Shown: positions 18,236-26,716 of the stretch, piece after piece
How the letters are laid out: every line of letters begins with the position of its first letter
Position numbering within the stretch: position 1 is the stretch's first letter
Assembly (NCBI GenBank): GCA_963741315.1
Contig: CAVUHK010000010.1
Coordinates: 124,001 to 188,000, forward strand
DNA from: PALSA-1003 sp963741315
Lineage (GTDB): Bacteria; Pseudomonadota; Gammaproteobacteria; Burkholderiales; Casimicrobiaceae
Length of the DNA: 64,000 nt
Direction of reading: 5' to 3'
Program-made: the position numbers and the translations under genes
Notes under the pieces: generated by a model
Seen by the model: the letters and a program-made list of their open reading frames with translations, nothing else
Databases searched by the model: none
What the model was told of the DNA's origin: nothing

Positions 18236-19519
18236 TCAGCGATAGAAGAAATTGACCAGACCCATGCCGGTCACCGGCACGTAGGTCACGAGCAGCAGCA
18301 CGGCCAGCAGCACGGCGACGAAGTATACGTTGACCTTGGTCACCGCCCACATGTCGGCCTTGGCGATCGCGCAGCAGGTCATCAGCACGCTGGCGACCGG
18401 CGGTGTCTGCTGGCCGATGCCGAGATTGATCGTGACGATAAGCCCGAAGTGAACCGGGTCGATGCCCACCGCGCGCACCAGCGGCATGACCACCGGCACG
18501 ACCAGGATGATCGCCGCCGCCGAGTGCAGGAACAGCCCGAGAATCAGGAACAGCACGTTGAGGATCGCCAGCACCGCCCACTTGTTGGACGTGAAGTCGA
18601 GGATGCTTTGCGCGAGCTGCTGCGGCAGGTGCGTTTCGGTGAGGTACACGCCCAGCAGCGCGCTGGCCGCCACCAGCAGCATCACCACCGCGGTCTGGAT
18701 GCCGCCTTCGATGATCGCCGAGTGGAGCACCTTGAGGTCGAGTTCGCGGTAGACGACGAAGCCGATGAACAGCGCCGCCAGGACGGCGATTGCCGCGCCC
18801 TCGGTGGCGGTGACGATGCCGCCGAAAATCGTGCCCAGGATCACCACCGGCAGCAGGAAGGCCCAGAGCGCCTCCTTGAAGGTCCTGACCACGTTGCTCC
18901 AGCGAAACGCCTGCTCGACCGGAAAGTTGTAACGTCGCGCAAACCAGTAGGCAACACCCATCAGCCCGAAGCCGCCGAGGATCCCCGGCACGATGCCCGA
19001 CACGAACAGCTTCACCACCGACGTCTCGGCGATGACCGCGTAGAGCAGCATCGGTATCGACGGCGGGATGATCACCGCCAGTGTCGCCGAGGAGGAGATC
19101 ACCGCAGCCGCGAATTCCTTGCTGTAGCCGCGGTTTTTCATCGCCGGGATCAGGATCGAGCCCAGTGCCGCCGCGTCGGCCACGGCCGAGCCCGAAATCT
19201 CGGCGAAGAACATCGAGGTACCGATCGACACGATCGCGAGACCGCCGCGGATCCAGCCGAGCAGCGCGGATGCGAACGCGATCAGGCGCCGCGAGATGCC
19301 CGACGCGTTCATGATCGCGCCCGACAGGACGAACAGCGGAATCGCGATCAACGGGAAGCTGGTGGCGCCGTTGTACATGGTGAGCGCGACGTTGGGCAGC
19401 ATCGCCACACCTTGCGCCGCAACCAGCGCCACCACCGCCACGACACCCAGCGCGATCGCGATCGGGATGTCGATGAGCACCAGCGCGAGCACGCAGCCGA
19501 ACAGCAGCAGTATCTGCAT
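18236..19519 (-). CDS. TRAP transporter large permease (DctM type)
   Basis: A 427-residue, about 12-helix membrane protein that carries the ion-coupled transport step of a TRAP system. Conserved DctM stretches include FPLIAIPLFVLSGAIM, MFFAEISGSAVADAAALG and IPPSIPMLLYA. It lies between the small permease gene (12-nt gap) and the crotonase gene (11-nt gap). Substrate is unknown; TRAP systems import organic acids such as C4-dicarboxylates, 2-oxo acids or aromatic acids. Confidence 0.94.
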   Translation of the reverse strand: MQILLLFGCVLALVLIDIPIAIALGVVAVVALVAAQGVAMLPNVALTMYNGATSFPLIAIPLFVLSGAIMNASGISRRLIAFASALLGWIRGGLAIVSIGTSMFFAEISGSAVADAAALGSILIPAMKNRGYSKEFAAAVISSSATLAVIIPPSIPMLLYAVIAETSVVKLFVSGIVPGILGGFGLMGVAYWFARRYNFPVEQAFRWSNVVRTFKEALWAFLLPVVILGTIFGGIVTATEGAAIAVLAALFIGFVVYRELDLKVLHSAIIEGGIQTAVVMLLVAASALLGVYLTETHLPQQLAQSILDFTSNKWAVLAILNVLFLILGLFLHSAAAIILVVPVVMPLVRAVGIDPVHFGLIVTINLGIGQQTPPVASVLMTCCAIAKADMWAVTKVNVYFVAVLLAVLLLVTYVPVTGMGLVNFFYR

Positions 19520-19531
19520 CGGATCGGCCGC

Positions 19532-20050
19532 CTAATGCAGCTTTTCGGCGAGATCGCTGGTCGCGGCAGCGTGCAACCCTCGCGCTTCGCGCACGACGAC
19601 GGGAAGGTTCAGCAGCTCGGCGATCACGAACAAGGCGCAGCTGATCGGCAGCACCGACTGCGTCCACGCGACCGATATGCGCGGCAGACTGATCAGGTAG
19701 TCCGTGGCCAGCACGTCGAGCACCGAATAGCCGACCCAGCCCAGCAGCACCAGGAAGCCGATGACGACCAGCTTGCCGAACAGCACGGCCGGTACGCGCC
19801 ATATCGGCGCGAGCGAATTGACCAGTCCGGGAAAGCCGATGTGCGCGCGCCGCAGCGCCGCCAGCGCCGATCCGTAGAAGGTGAGCCACGCGAGCAGGAT
19901 CACGGCGACCTCGTCGTACCACGCCAGCGATTTGCCGAGCGCACGGTAGGTGATGCCGATGGTGACCTCGACCGCGATGGCGACCATCAGCACGATGACG
20001 ATGGCTTCGAGGAAGCGCCCGTACCCGGCACGAACTCGCGCCAGCGTCAA
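19532..20050 (-). CDS. TRAP transporter small permease (DctQ type)
   Basis: A 172-residue protein with four hydrophobic helices, at about residues 12-35, 45-65, 88-110 and 128-150. It contains the family segments WYDEVAVILLAWLTFYGSA and RRAHIGFP, the latter in the conserved cytoplasmic loop. It joins DctM in the membrane complex. The gene lies directly downstream of the binding-protein gene in the same operon. Confidence 0.92.
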   Translation of the reverse strand: MTLARVRAGYGRFLEAIVIVLMVAIAVEVTIGITYRALGKSLAWYDEVAVILLAWLTFYGSALAALRRAHIGFPGLVNSLAPIWRVPAVLFGKLVVIGFLVLLGWVGYSVLDVLATDYLISLPRISVAWTQSVLPISCALFVIAELLNLPVVVREARGLHAAATSDLAEKLH

Positions 20051-20081
20051 CGTCGCCCCCGCGCGGATATCGCCAGCGACG

Positions 20082-21053
20082 TCATTTGCCGAGTGCGATG
20101 GCCTGCTCGATCAACGCGGACGAGCCGGGTACTTCCTGGCCGAATTCCTGGTAGATCGGCTTGCTGGCCGCGATGAATGCATCCTTGTCGGCCTGATTCA
20201 CCTTCACGCCGGCGGCGACGAACTTGGCCTGCAGCTCGTCGTCGTCCTTCTTCGCCTGCGCGTACACGAAGGCCTGCGTTTCCTTCGCCGTGTCCTCGAG
20301 AATCTTGCGCACGTCGGGAGGCAGGGTCGCCCAGCGGCGCGCGCCGACAGCGACGAACGCCGGCGTATACACGTGACCCGTCAACGACAGGTAGGCCTGC
20401 ACCTCCTGGAATTTCTGCGAATAGGTCTGCGTCAGCGGGTTCTCCTGGCCGTCCATGACCCCGGTCGACAGTGCGGTGAACACTTCGGACAGTTTCATCG
20501 GACTCGGATTCGCGCCGTAGGCCTGGAACATCTTCAGGCGCCACTTGCCTTCCGGTACCCGCAGCTTGATTCCCTGCAGGTCGGCGGGCTTGACGATCGG
20601 GCGCTTGCTGTTGGTGATGTGCCGGTAGCCGTTTTCCCAGACCGCAAGCATCTTCAGGCCCTTGGCCTCCGCGGCGGGCTCCAGCTTCGGCCAGAAGATC
20701 TCGCGCTCGATCTTCGCCATGTGCGCGCGATCCTTGACCAGGTAGGGCATCTCGAACAGACCGAAGAGATCGGCTTCCGACGACATGACCGTCGACGGCA
20801 GCGCGAAGTCGAGCGTGCCGAGCTTGAGCTTCTGCAGCATCTCCTTGTCGCCGCCGAGCTGGCTGGAACCGAAGACCACGACCTTGGCCTTGTCGCCCAG
20901 CTTCGCGTTGGCGCGCTTGGCGAATTCGTTGGCCGAGAGATCGAACAGCGAGCCGGGCTCGCCGACGTGGCCGAACTTGAGTTCGACCTGCGCGAGCGCC
21001 GGCTGGCAAAGCGTCGCGGCGACAACGAGCAGCAGCGCTCGGATGGCATTCAT
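20082..21053 (-). CDS. TRAP transporter substrate-binding protein (DctP type)
   Basis: A 323-residue periplasmic protein with a signal peptide (MNAIRALLLVVAATLCQPALA). Family hallmarks are FGSSQLGGDKEML, LPSTVMSSEADLF and DLQGIKLRVPEG, whose arginine normally binds the substrate carboxylate. GVMDGQENPL is the conserved domain-2 motif. Together with the two permease genes it forms a complete TRAP system. The presence of the conserved Arg supports an organic-acid ligand, not further defined. Confidence 0.94.
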   Translation of the reverse strand: MNAIRALLLVVAATLCQPALAQVELKFGHVGEPGSLFDLSANEFAKRANAKLGDKAKVVVFGSSQLGGDKEMLQKLKLGTLDFALPSTVMSSEADLFGLFEMPYLVKDRAHMAKIEREIFWPKLEPAAEAKGLKMLAVWENGYRHITNSKRPIVKPADLQGIKLRVPEGKWRLKMFQAYGANPSPMKLSEVFTALSTGVMDGQENPLTQTYSQKFQEVQAYLSLTGHVYTPAFVAVGARRWATLPPDVRKILEDTAKETQAFVYAQAKKDDDELQAKFVAAGVKVNQADKDAFIAASKPIYQEFGQEVPGSSALIEQAIALGK

Positions 21054-21108
21054 GTACAGTGCTTCCCCATTCGAAATTCCCCGGCGTTCGATGCGCCGGG
21101 GCGGTCGG

Positions 21109-22332
21109 TCAAGCCGTCGTCAGCGTTGGCGTCGGTTCGGCGCGCGCAGTGCCACTTGCTCCCGAGAGATAGGCCAACGCCGCATCCACGCCACCGCGGC
21201 GATGCGGCACACCTGCGACGGCAAGACCCATCTCGACACCACACAACGCACCGCACAGCGTCAGGTCGTTCAGAAAGCCTAGATGGCCGATGCGAAACAC
21301 GCGGCCCGCGACCTTTCCCAGGCCCATGCCCAGAGACATGTCATAGCGCGCAAGTATCTCCCGCCGCAACGCATCGGCGTCGTGGCCATCGGGCATTAGT
21401 ACCCCGGTAACGACGCTACTGTATTGCGCCGAATTCCGGCACAGCAGCTCAAGGCCCCAGCCGCGCACCGCGCGCCGGGTTGCTTCGGCGTGGCGATCAT
21501 GGCGAGCAAACACATTCTCGAGACCTTCTTCGCGCAGCATTGCAAGCGCTTCGTGCAATCCGTACAGAAGATTGGTGGCCGGAGTATAGGGAAAATAGCC
21601 CTTCGCGTTCATGGCGATGATGTCGTCCCACGCCCAGTACGAACGCGGCAGGCGTGCCACTTTGCTTGCGGCGATCGCCTTCTCGCTCACTGCGTTGAAC
21701 GACAGGCCCGGCGGCAGCATCATGCCCTTCTGCGAACCCGCGACCGTGACGTCGACACCCCACGCCGCATGCCGGTAGTCGAGCGAGCCGATGCCGGAGA
21801 CCGTGTCGACCATGAACAGCGCCGGGTGTCCGGTGCGATCGATCGCCTGCCGGATTGCCGCGATGTTGCTGGTGACGCCGGTCGAGGTCTCGTTGTGGAC
21901 CACGAGGACAGCCTTGATCGCTCGCGCCGGGTCCGCCGCGAGCCGCGACTCCACCAACGCCGGATCGACGCCGCTGCGCCAGTCCCCGGGAACGAAATCG
22001 ACGACGAGGCCGAGACGATCGGCGATCTTGCGCCACAGCGTCGCGAAATGTCCCGTCTCGAACATCAGCACGCGATCGCCGGGCGAGAGCGTGTTGACCA
22101 TTGCGGCTTCCCACGCGCCGGTTCCGGACGACGGATAGACGACGACCGGTCCGTCGGTCTGGAATAACCAGCGCAAGCCCTCGAGGATCGACAGCGTCAT
22201 GCGGCCGAATTCCGGACCGCGATGGTCGATGGTCGGGCGGTCGATGGCGCGAAGCACGCGATCGGGAACGCTGGTCGGCCCGGGTATCTGCAGGAAATGG
22301 CGGCCGCTGGGGTGGTCGTCGAGCTTGAGCAT
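21109..22332 (-). CDS. PLP-dependent aminotransferase, alanine/serine-glyoxylate family (class V)
   Basis: A 407-residue fold-type I PLP enzyme. It opens with the family motif FLQIPGPTSVPDRVLRAIDR and has the PLP region SSGTGAWEAA. The catalytic lysine lies in VAGSQKGMMLPPGLSF. Family members transaminate glyoxylate with Ser, Ala or Asp. It is the first gene of a six-gene minus-strand operon with a TRAP transporter and CoA enzymes, so glyoxylate or a 2-oxo acid is a plausible metabolic node. The donor amino acid cannot be assigned. Confidence 0.9.
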   Translation of the reverse strand: MLKLDDHPSGRHFLQIPGPTSVPDRVLRAIDRPTIDHRGPEFGRMTLSILEGLRWLFQTDGPVVVYPSSGTGAWEAAMVNTLSPGDRVLMFETGHFATLWRKIADRLGLVVDFVPGDWRSGVDPALVESRLAADPARAIKAVLVVHNETSTGVTSNIAAIRQAIDRTGHPALFMVDTVSGIGSLDYRHAAWGVDVTVAGSQKGMMLPPGLSFNAVSEKAIAASKVARLPRSYWAWDDIIAMNAKGYFPYTPATNLLYGLHEALAMLREEGLENVFARHDRHAEATRRAVRGWGLELLCRNSAQYSSVVTGVLMPDGHDADALRREILARYDMSLGMGLGKVAGRVFRIGHLGFLNDLTLCGALCGVEMGLAVAGVPHRRGGVDAALAYLSGASGTARAEPTPTLTTA

Positions 22333-22357
22333 GGGTTGCCTGGGGTCCGCCGGAGGA

Positions 22358-22391
22358 CGGACAACTTGCGGATTGTCCGGTTATTGTACAA
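22358..22391. promoter_or_regulatory. Candidate operators in the divergent promoter region of the catabolic module
   Basis: The 158-nt divergent gap holds CGGACAA-N8-TTGTCCG (22358-22379), a perfect 7-bp inverted repeat, followed by the palindrome TTGTACAA (22384-22391). On the minus strand TACAAT (22383-22388) could be the -10 of the aminotransferase operon, placing the inverted repeat over the transcription start, a repressor-like position. No regulator gene is adjacent. Confidence 0.5.
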
Positions 22392-22490
22392 GAGTGTACG
22401 CTTCTGCCTGCCGGCATCGGCGAGGGGCCGAAGCGCCATCATGCCGCACCGCAGCACCCGATTTGCCACGACCGCCGCGCATCCTTCGCA

Positions 22491-25400
22491 ATGAACGCGC
22501 CACTCGATCACCGCATGCAACTCGACCCGCGCCTCGCGCGCGCGGGTGCCGCGTCGCCGTTGCGCGCGCAGTTGTCCGCGCATTGCCGGGGCGAGGTGCT
22601 GTTCGATGCCGCGTCGCGCGGCCGATATTCGACCGACGCATCGATCTATCAGATCTTCCCGATCGGCGTCGTCGTACCAAAGGACGCCGACGATGCACTG
22701 ACCGCGCTCGCCGTCGCCCGCGACCAGGGGGTCGCCGTGCTGCCTCGCGGCGCGGGATCGTCGCAGTGCGGCCAGACCGTCGGCGCAGCGCTGGTCGTCG
22801 ATCACAGCAAGTATCTGAACCGGATCGTTGCCTTCGACGCCGAGGCGATGACGGCGACGGTGCAGCCCGGCGTCGTGCTCGACCAGTTGAACGCCTTCCT
22901 GCAGCCGCACGGACTGTGGCTGCCGGTCGACGTGAGCACGTCGGCGCAGGCGACCATCGGTGGCATGGCCGGCAACAACTCCTGCGGTTCACGCTCGATC
23001 GCGTACGGCAACATGGTGCACAACGTGCTCGGCATCGATGCCGTCCTCGCCGACGGCAGCGAAATCGCCTTCGGCCCGCTCTCGCGCATGGCGCGCACGG
23101 GGCGCGCCGGTGCGATCGTCGATCGCCTGGAGGCCGTCGGCGCGCGCGAGCGCGACGAAATCGCGCGCATGGTGCCCAAGGTATTGCGTCGCGTCGGCGG
23201 CTACAACCTGGACGTCTTCGCCCCGCAGAGCGTGCGCCCTTACACGAGTGACGGTTCGGTCAATCTCGCGCACCTGCTGGTCGGTTCCGAGGGCACGCTG
23301 GCCTACTTCGCGCAGATCACCGTGCAACTCGCGCGCCTGCCGGCGCACCGCACGCTGGGCGTGGTGAATTTCAACTCGTTCCGCAAGGCGATGGAATCCG
23401 CGCAGCACATCGTCAAGCTGGCACCCAGTGCGGTCGAGCTGGTCGACCGAACGATGCTCGACCTCGCGCGCGCCAATCCCGCTTTCCGCCCGGTCATCGA
23501 GCGCGCGCTGATCGGCGAACCCGATGCGATCCTGCTGGTCGAGTTTTCCGGTGGCGACTCACGCCTGCAACTCGCGCAACTGGATCGGCTCGACGAACTC
23601 CTCGGCGATCTGGGCCTCGCGGGCAGCGTCGTGCGCATCACCGCGCCACAGGCGCAGAAGGAACTCTGGGAAGTGCGCAAGGCCGGGCTCAACATCATGA
23701 TGTCGATGAAAGGCGACGGCAAACCGGTGTCGTTCATCGAGGACTGTGCCGTGCCGCTCGAGCATCTCGCCGAATACACCGAACGCCTGACGGAGGTGTT
23801 CCACAAGCATGGCACGCGCGGCACCTGGTACGCGCACGCCAGCGTCGGCACCCTGCACGTGCGGCCGATCCTCGACATGCGCCGCGGCGGCGCGCGACAG
23901 ATGCGCGCGATCGCCGAGGAAGCGTCGGCGATGGTGCGCGAATACAAGGGCGCGTACTCGGGCGAGCATGGCGATGGACTGTGCCGCGGCGAATGGGTCG
24001 CGTGGCAGTTCGGCCCGCGGCTGGCAAGTGCGTTCGCCGAGGTCAAGGCGCTGTTCGATCCGGACAACCGGATGAATCCCGGCAAGATCGTGTCGCCGCC
24101 AAAGATGGACGATGCGTCGCTGTTCCGCGCCGCGCCCGGGTTCCGACGCGTCGCGTTGCAACCCCGACTGGACTGGAGCGCGTGGAACGTCGACCGCGAT
24201 CCGATGACCGGCGTCGAAACTGCGCCAGGATCCGGCGACGATGCCACCCGCGGACTCGCCAAGGCCGTCGAGATGTGCAACAACAACGGCCACTGCCGCA
24301 AATTCGACGCGGGCACGATGTGCCCGAGCTACCGCGTCACCCGCGACGAGCAGCACACCACGCGCGGCCGCGCCAATACGCTGCGCCTGGTCGTATCCGG
24401 CCAGCTCGAGGGCGAGGATCTGGCCGGTGACGCGGTGCACGAAGCGCTGGACCTGTGCGTATCGTGCAAGGGCTGCAAGCGCGAATGCCCGACGGGCGTC
24501 GACATGGCCAAGCTGAAGATCGAGGCGCTCGCGGCGCGCGCCGCGCGCGATGGCGTCAGTCTCGGCGATCGCCTGATCGCGTTTCTGCCGCGCTACGCGC
24601 CGACCGTCAGCCGGCTGCGCTGGCTGACCTCGCTACACGGGATGCCCGGCGCGGCGGGGCTCGCAGAACGCTGGTTCGGGCTTTCGGCCAAGCGCAGCTT
24701 GCCGCGCTGGCAGGGAAACTATCTGTCCAATCCGCCTGCAACCGAGAGCGTGTCGGCTGCCGCAGGCAAGGAAGTGGTGCTTTTCGTCGATACCTTCAGC
24801 AACTATTTCGCGCACGAGAATGCGCGCGCGGCGAGGCGCGTGCTCGAAGCCGCCGGCTACACCGTGCTCGACAACGCTCGCCCAGGCGAACGGCCGTTGT
24901 GCTGCGGCAGGACCTTCCTCTCGGCGGGTTTGCTCGATGAAGCCCGTGCCGAGGCGCGCCGCACGCTCGACGCGCTGCTGCCACTCGTGCGCCGTGGGGT
25001 CGCGATCGTCGGCCTCGAGCCGTCGTGCCTGCTCGGCCTGCGCGACGAGTTCCTCGACTACGGCTACGGCGCCGACGCGCGAATGCTGGCGTCGAACGCA
25101 CTGCTGTTCGAGGAATTCCTGGTGCGCGAAAAAGCCGCCGGTCGACTCGCGCTCGCGCTGCGCGAGCTGCCCGAGACCGAGGCGTTGCTGCACGGCCACT
25201 GCCACCAGAAAGCGTTCGCGGCGGTCAAGCCGATCATCGAAGTACTGGGCTGGATCCCGGGCCTGCGCACGCGCCTGATCGAATCGAGCTGCTGCGGCAT
25301 GGCGGGCGCCTTCGGCTACGAGGCAAGCCACCACGCGGTGTCGATGGCGATGGGCGAGCTGTCGCTGCTGCCCGCGGTGCGTGCGGCGGCTTCCTCTGCG

Positions 25401-25502
25401 CTGGTCATTGCTGATGGCTTCAGTTGCCGGCACCAGATCCGCGACGGCGCCGGCCGCGACGCGCTGCACACGGCGCGCGTGCTCGAACGCGCGCTCGCCT
25501 GA
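22491..25502 (+). CDS. FAD-linked oxidase fused to an Fe-S heterodisulfide-reductase-like domain (YdiJ/D-2-hydroxyacid dehydrogenase type)
   Basis: The 1003-residue protein starts with a PCMH-type FAD domain (residues about 45-270; VLPRGAGSSQCGQTVGAALV). The FAD-oxidase C-terminal domain ends near GEHGDGLCRGEW and ALFDPDNRMNPGKI. The ferredoxin-like region contains CNNNGHCRK and the cluster CVSCKGCKRECPTGV. Two CCG domains follow (PLCCGRTF and SSCCGMAG). This GlcD-plus-GlcF fusion matches the YdiJ family, about 1000 residues, members of which are reported to oxidise D-2-hydroxyglutarate or related D-2-hydroxy acids. It is divergent from the aminotransferase operon, and yacG begins 4 nt downstream. 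Confidence 0.9.
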   Translation: MNAPLDHRMQLDPRLARAGAASPLRAQLSAHCRGEVLFDAASRGRYSTDASIYQIFPIGVVVPKDADDALTALAVARDQGVAVLPRGAGSSQCGQTVGAALVVDHSKYLNRIVAFDAEAMTATVQPGVVLDQLNAFLQPHGLWLPVDVSTSAQATIGGMAGNNSCGSRSIAYGNMVHNVLGIDAVLADGSEIAFGPLSRMARTGRAGAIVDRLEAVGARERDEIARMVPKVLRRVGGYNLDVFAPQSVRPYTSDGSVNLAHLLVGSEGTLAYFAQITVQLARLPAHRTLGVVNFNSFRKAMESAQHIVKLAPSAVELVDRTMLDLARANPAFRPVIERALIGEPDAILLVEFSGGDSRLQLAQLDRLDELLGDLGLAGSVVRITAPQAQKELWEVRKAGLNIMMSMKGDGKPVSFIEDCAVPLEHLAEYTERLTEVFHKHGTRGTWYAHASVGTLHVRPILDMRRGGARQMRAIAEEASAMVREYKGAYSGEHGDGLCRGEWVAWQFGPRLASAFAEVKALFDPDNRMNPGKIVSPPKMDDASLFRAAPGFRRVALQPRLDWSAWNVDRDPMTGVETAPGSGDDATRGLAKAVEMCNNNGHCRKFDAGTMCPSYRVTRDEQHTTRGRANTLRLVVSGQLEGEDLAGDAVHEALDLCVSCKGCKRECPTGVDMAKLKIEALAARAARDGVSLGDRLIAFLPRYAPTVSRLRWLTSLHGMPGAAGLAERWFGLSAKRSLPRWQGNYLSNPPATESVSAAAGKEVVLFVDTFSNYFAHENARAARRVLEAAGYTVLDNARPGERPLCCGRTFLSAGLLDEARAEARRTLDALLPLVRRGVAIVGLEPSCLLGLRDEFLDYGYGADARMLASNALLFEEFLVREKAAGRLALALRELPETEALLHGHCHQKAFAAVKPIIEVLGWIPGLRTRLIESSCCGMAGAFGYEASHHAVSMAMGELSLLPAVRAAASSALVIADGFSCRHQIRDGAGRDALHTARVLERALA

Positions 25503-25506
25503 CGCC

Positions 25507-25707
25507 ATGGCAACGCTACGCTACGTCGCCTGTCCGCAGTGCGGCAAACCCGCCGAATGGTCGCCCCAGAATCGATCCCGTCCGTTTTGCTCCGAACGCT
25601 GCAAGATGATCGACCTAGGCGCGTGGGCCAGCGAATCGTACCGGGTCCCGCTCGAGGAAGGGCCGGACGATCTCGACACCCCCAAACCGCGCGACGAAGA
25701 TTCCTAG
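25507..25707 (+). CDS. yacG: DNA gyrase inhibitor YacG (zinc-binding)
   Basis: A 66-residue protein with the YacG zinc finger: CPQCGK, then RPFCSERCKMIDLGAWASESY. In E. coli YacG binds GyrB and inhibits gyrase. It normally follows zapD, but here lies immediately after the FAD/Fe-S dehydrogenase gene and is probably co-transcribed with it. Its stop overlaps the convergent Nudix-ThiE stop through the palindrome CTAG. Confidence 0.94.
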   Translation: MATLRYVACPQCGKPAEWSPQNRSRPFCSERCKMIDLGAWASESYRVPLEEGPDDLDTPKPRDEDS

Positions 25708-26630
25708 GCGGCCCCGAATGCGGCGCGGCGCAGTGCCACGCCATGCGCGCCGTGCGACTGCGCGGTCGCGAGATCGGCAAGGGCGAGGCCGCCCAATGCG
25801 TACACAGGCATGGGAGTGTCGGCGATCAGCGCGGCAAAACGCTCCCAGCCCAGCGGGCGCGCCTCGGGATGCGACGGCGTGGCCATCACCGGCCCGAGCA
25901 CCACGAAATCCAGACCGAGTTCCGCGGCACGCGTGAGTTCGGTCGCGTCATGCGTCGACGCGGCGCACAGCATTCCCTCGGGCCGCTCCCTCGCGGCGAG
26001 CAGCATCGCCGCGGACCAGTGAACGCCGTCGCATCCGAGGCGCTGCGCGAGCGTTGCGTCGCCGTTCAACAGGACACGCGCGCCGTGCGGGCGCGCAAGG
26101 CGCAACAGATTGGCGGCTAGCTGCTCGAGGCGCGCTCCGGGGAAGGATTTCTCGCGCAACTGGATGAGCCGCAATCCGCCGTCGAGCGCGATCCGTGCCG
26201 CGTCGAGGAAGGCTGCGTCGCCCAGATCCTCAGCCATGGATATACCGTAGACCGCAGGCAGCAGCAACGCTCGCAGCACCGCAGTGTTGGCCGGCAACAG
26301 CGGTGCCACGTCGAAGGCGCCAGGCACCTGCCACGCGATCGCCTGCCCATCGCGGCCGTGCAGTTCGCCGTCCCAGTCGAAGACCCGGAAAAAATCGAGT
26401 TCGACGTCTGCATGCGGGTAGTTGTAGCGCTGGGTGAGCCAGGGCACCGCATGGGTCACGCGGATGCCGAGTTCCTCGTCGAGTTCGCGCAGCAGCGCCT
26501 GATGCGCCGTCTCGCCGGCTTCGAGCTTGCCGCCGGGAAATTCCCAGTAGCCTGCGTAGGGTGTGCCCGGCAGTCTTTGCGCGAGCAGCACCTTGCCGTC
26601 GCGCAGCAGGACCGCCACCGCGACGCGCAC
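25704..26630 (-). CDS. Nudix hydrolase (MutT-like) fused to a ThiE/TenI-type domain
   Basis: The 308-residue protein begins (GTG) with a Nudix domain at about residues 1-130. Its Nudix box fits GX5EX7REUXEEXGU exactly, from GGKLEAGE to RELDEELGI. A thiamine-phosphate-synthase-like barrel occupies about 140-308, with IQLREKSFPG, LLNGD, DGVHWSA and DFVVLGPVMATPSHP. This fusion is common in betaproteobacteria and gammaproteobacteria beside yacG and zapD. The Nudix part probably cleans up oxidised nucleotides; the role of the second domain is not established. The start is inferred from homology. Confidence 0.88.
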   Translation of the reverse strand: MRVAVAVLLRDGKVLLAQRLPGTPYAGYWEFPGGKLEAGETAHQALLRELDEELGIRVTHAVPWLTQRYNYPHADVELDFFRVFDWDGELHGRDGQAIAWQVPGAFDVAPLLPANTAVLRALLLPAVYGISMAEDLGDAAFLDAARIALDGGLRLIQLREKSFPGARLEQLAANLLRLARPHGARVLLNGDATLAQRLGCDGVHWSAAMLLAARERPEGMLCAASTHDATELTRAAELGLDFVVLGPVMATPSHPEARPLGWERFAALIADTPMPVYALGGLALADLATAQSHGAHGVALRRAAFGAA

Positions 26631-26647
26631 GACACCTGCCTTTGCAT

Positions 26648-26714
26648 GCCCCCCCCGAGCGTCGCTGCGCGCCGCCCCCCCCAGGGGGCGAGCGCCTTGG
26701 GGCGGCCCTGCGGC
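26648..26714. repeat. GC-rich intergenic palindromic element with C8 and G5 runs
   Basis: Between the ATPase gene and the Nudix-ThiE gene lies a roughly 67-nt element with two runs of eight Cs, a CGCCCCCTGGGGGG-type hairpin (minus strand) and GGGGCGGCCC. Its layout resembles intergenic elements I recall from many Burkholderiales genomes, but I could not compare them. It may act as a terminator or processing site between the two genes. Confidence 0.55.
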
Positions 26715-26716
26715 AC

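Noticed and set aside
18224..20176. A 650-codon plus-strand frame across the TRAP permease genes
   Set aside because: It is antisense to two clearly conserved permease genes and has a His/Arg/Asp-rich composition with no domain features.
21109..22332. Assignment of the aminotransferase to the beta-hydroxyaspartate cycle
   Set aside because: The family could fit, but genes for the other enzymes of that cycle (aldolase, dehydratase, imine reductase) are not present in the window.
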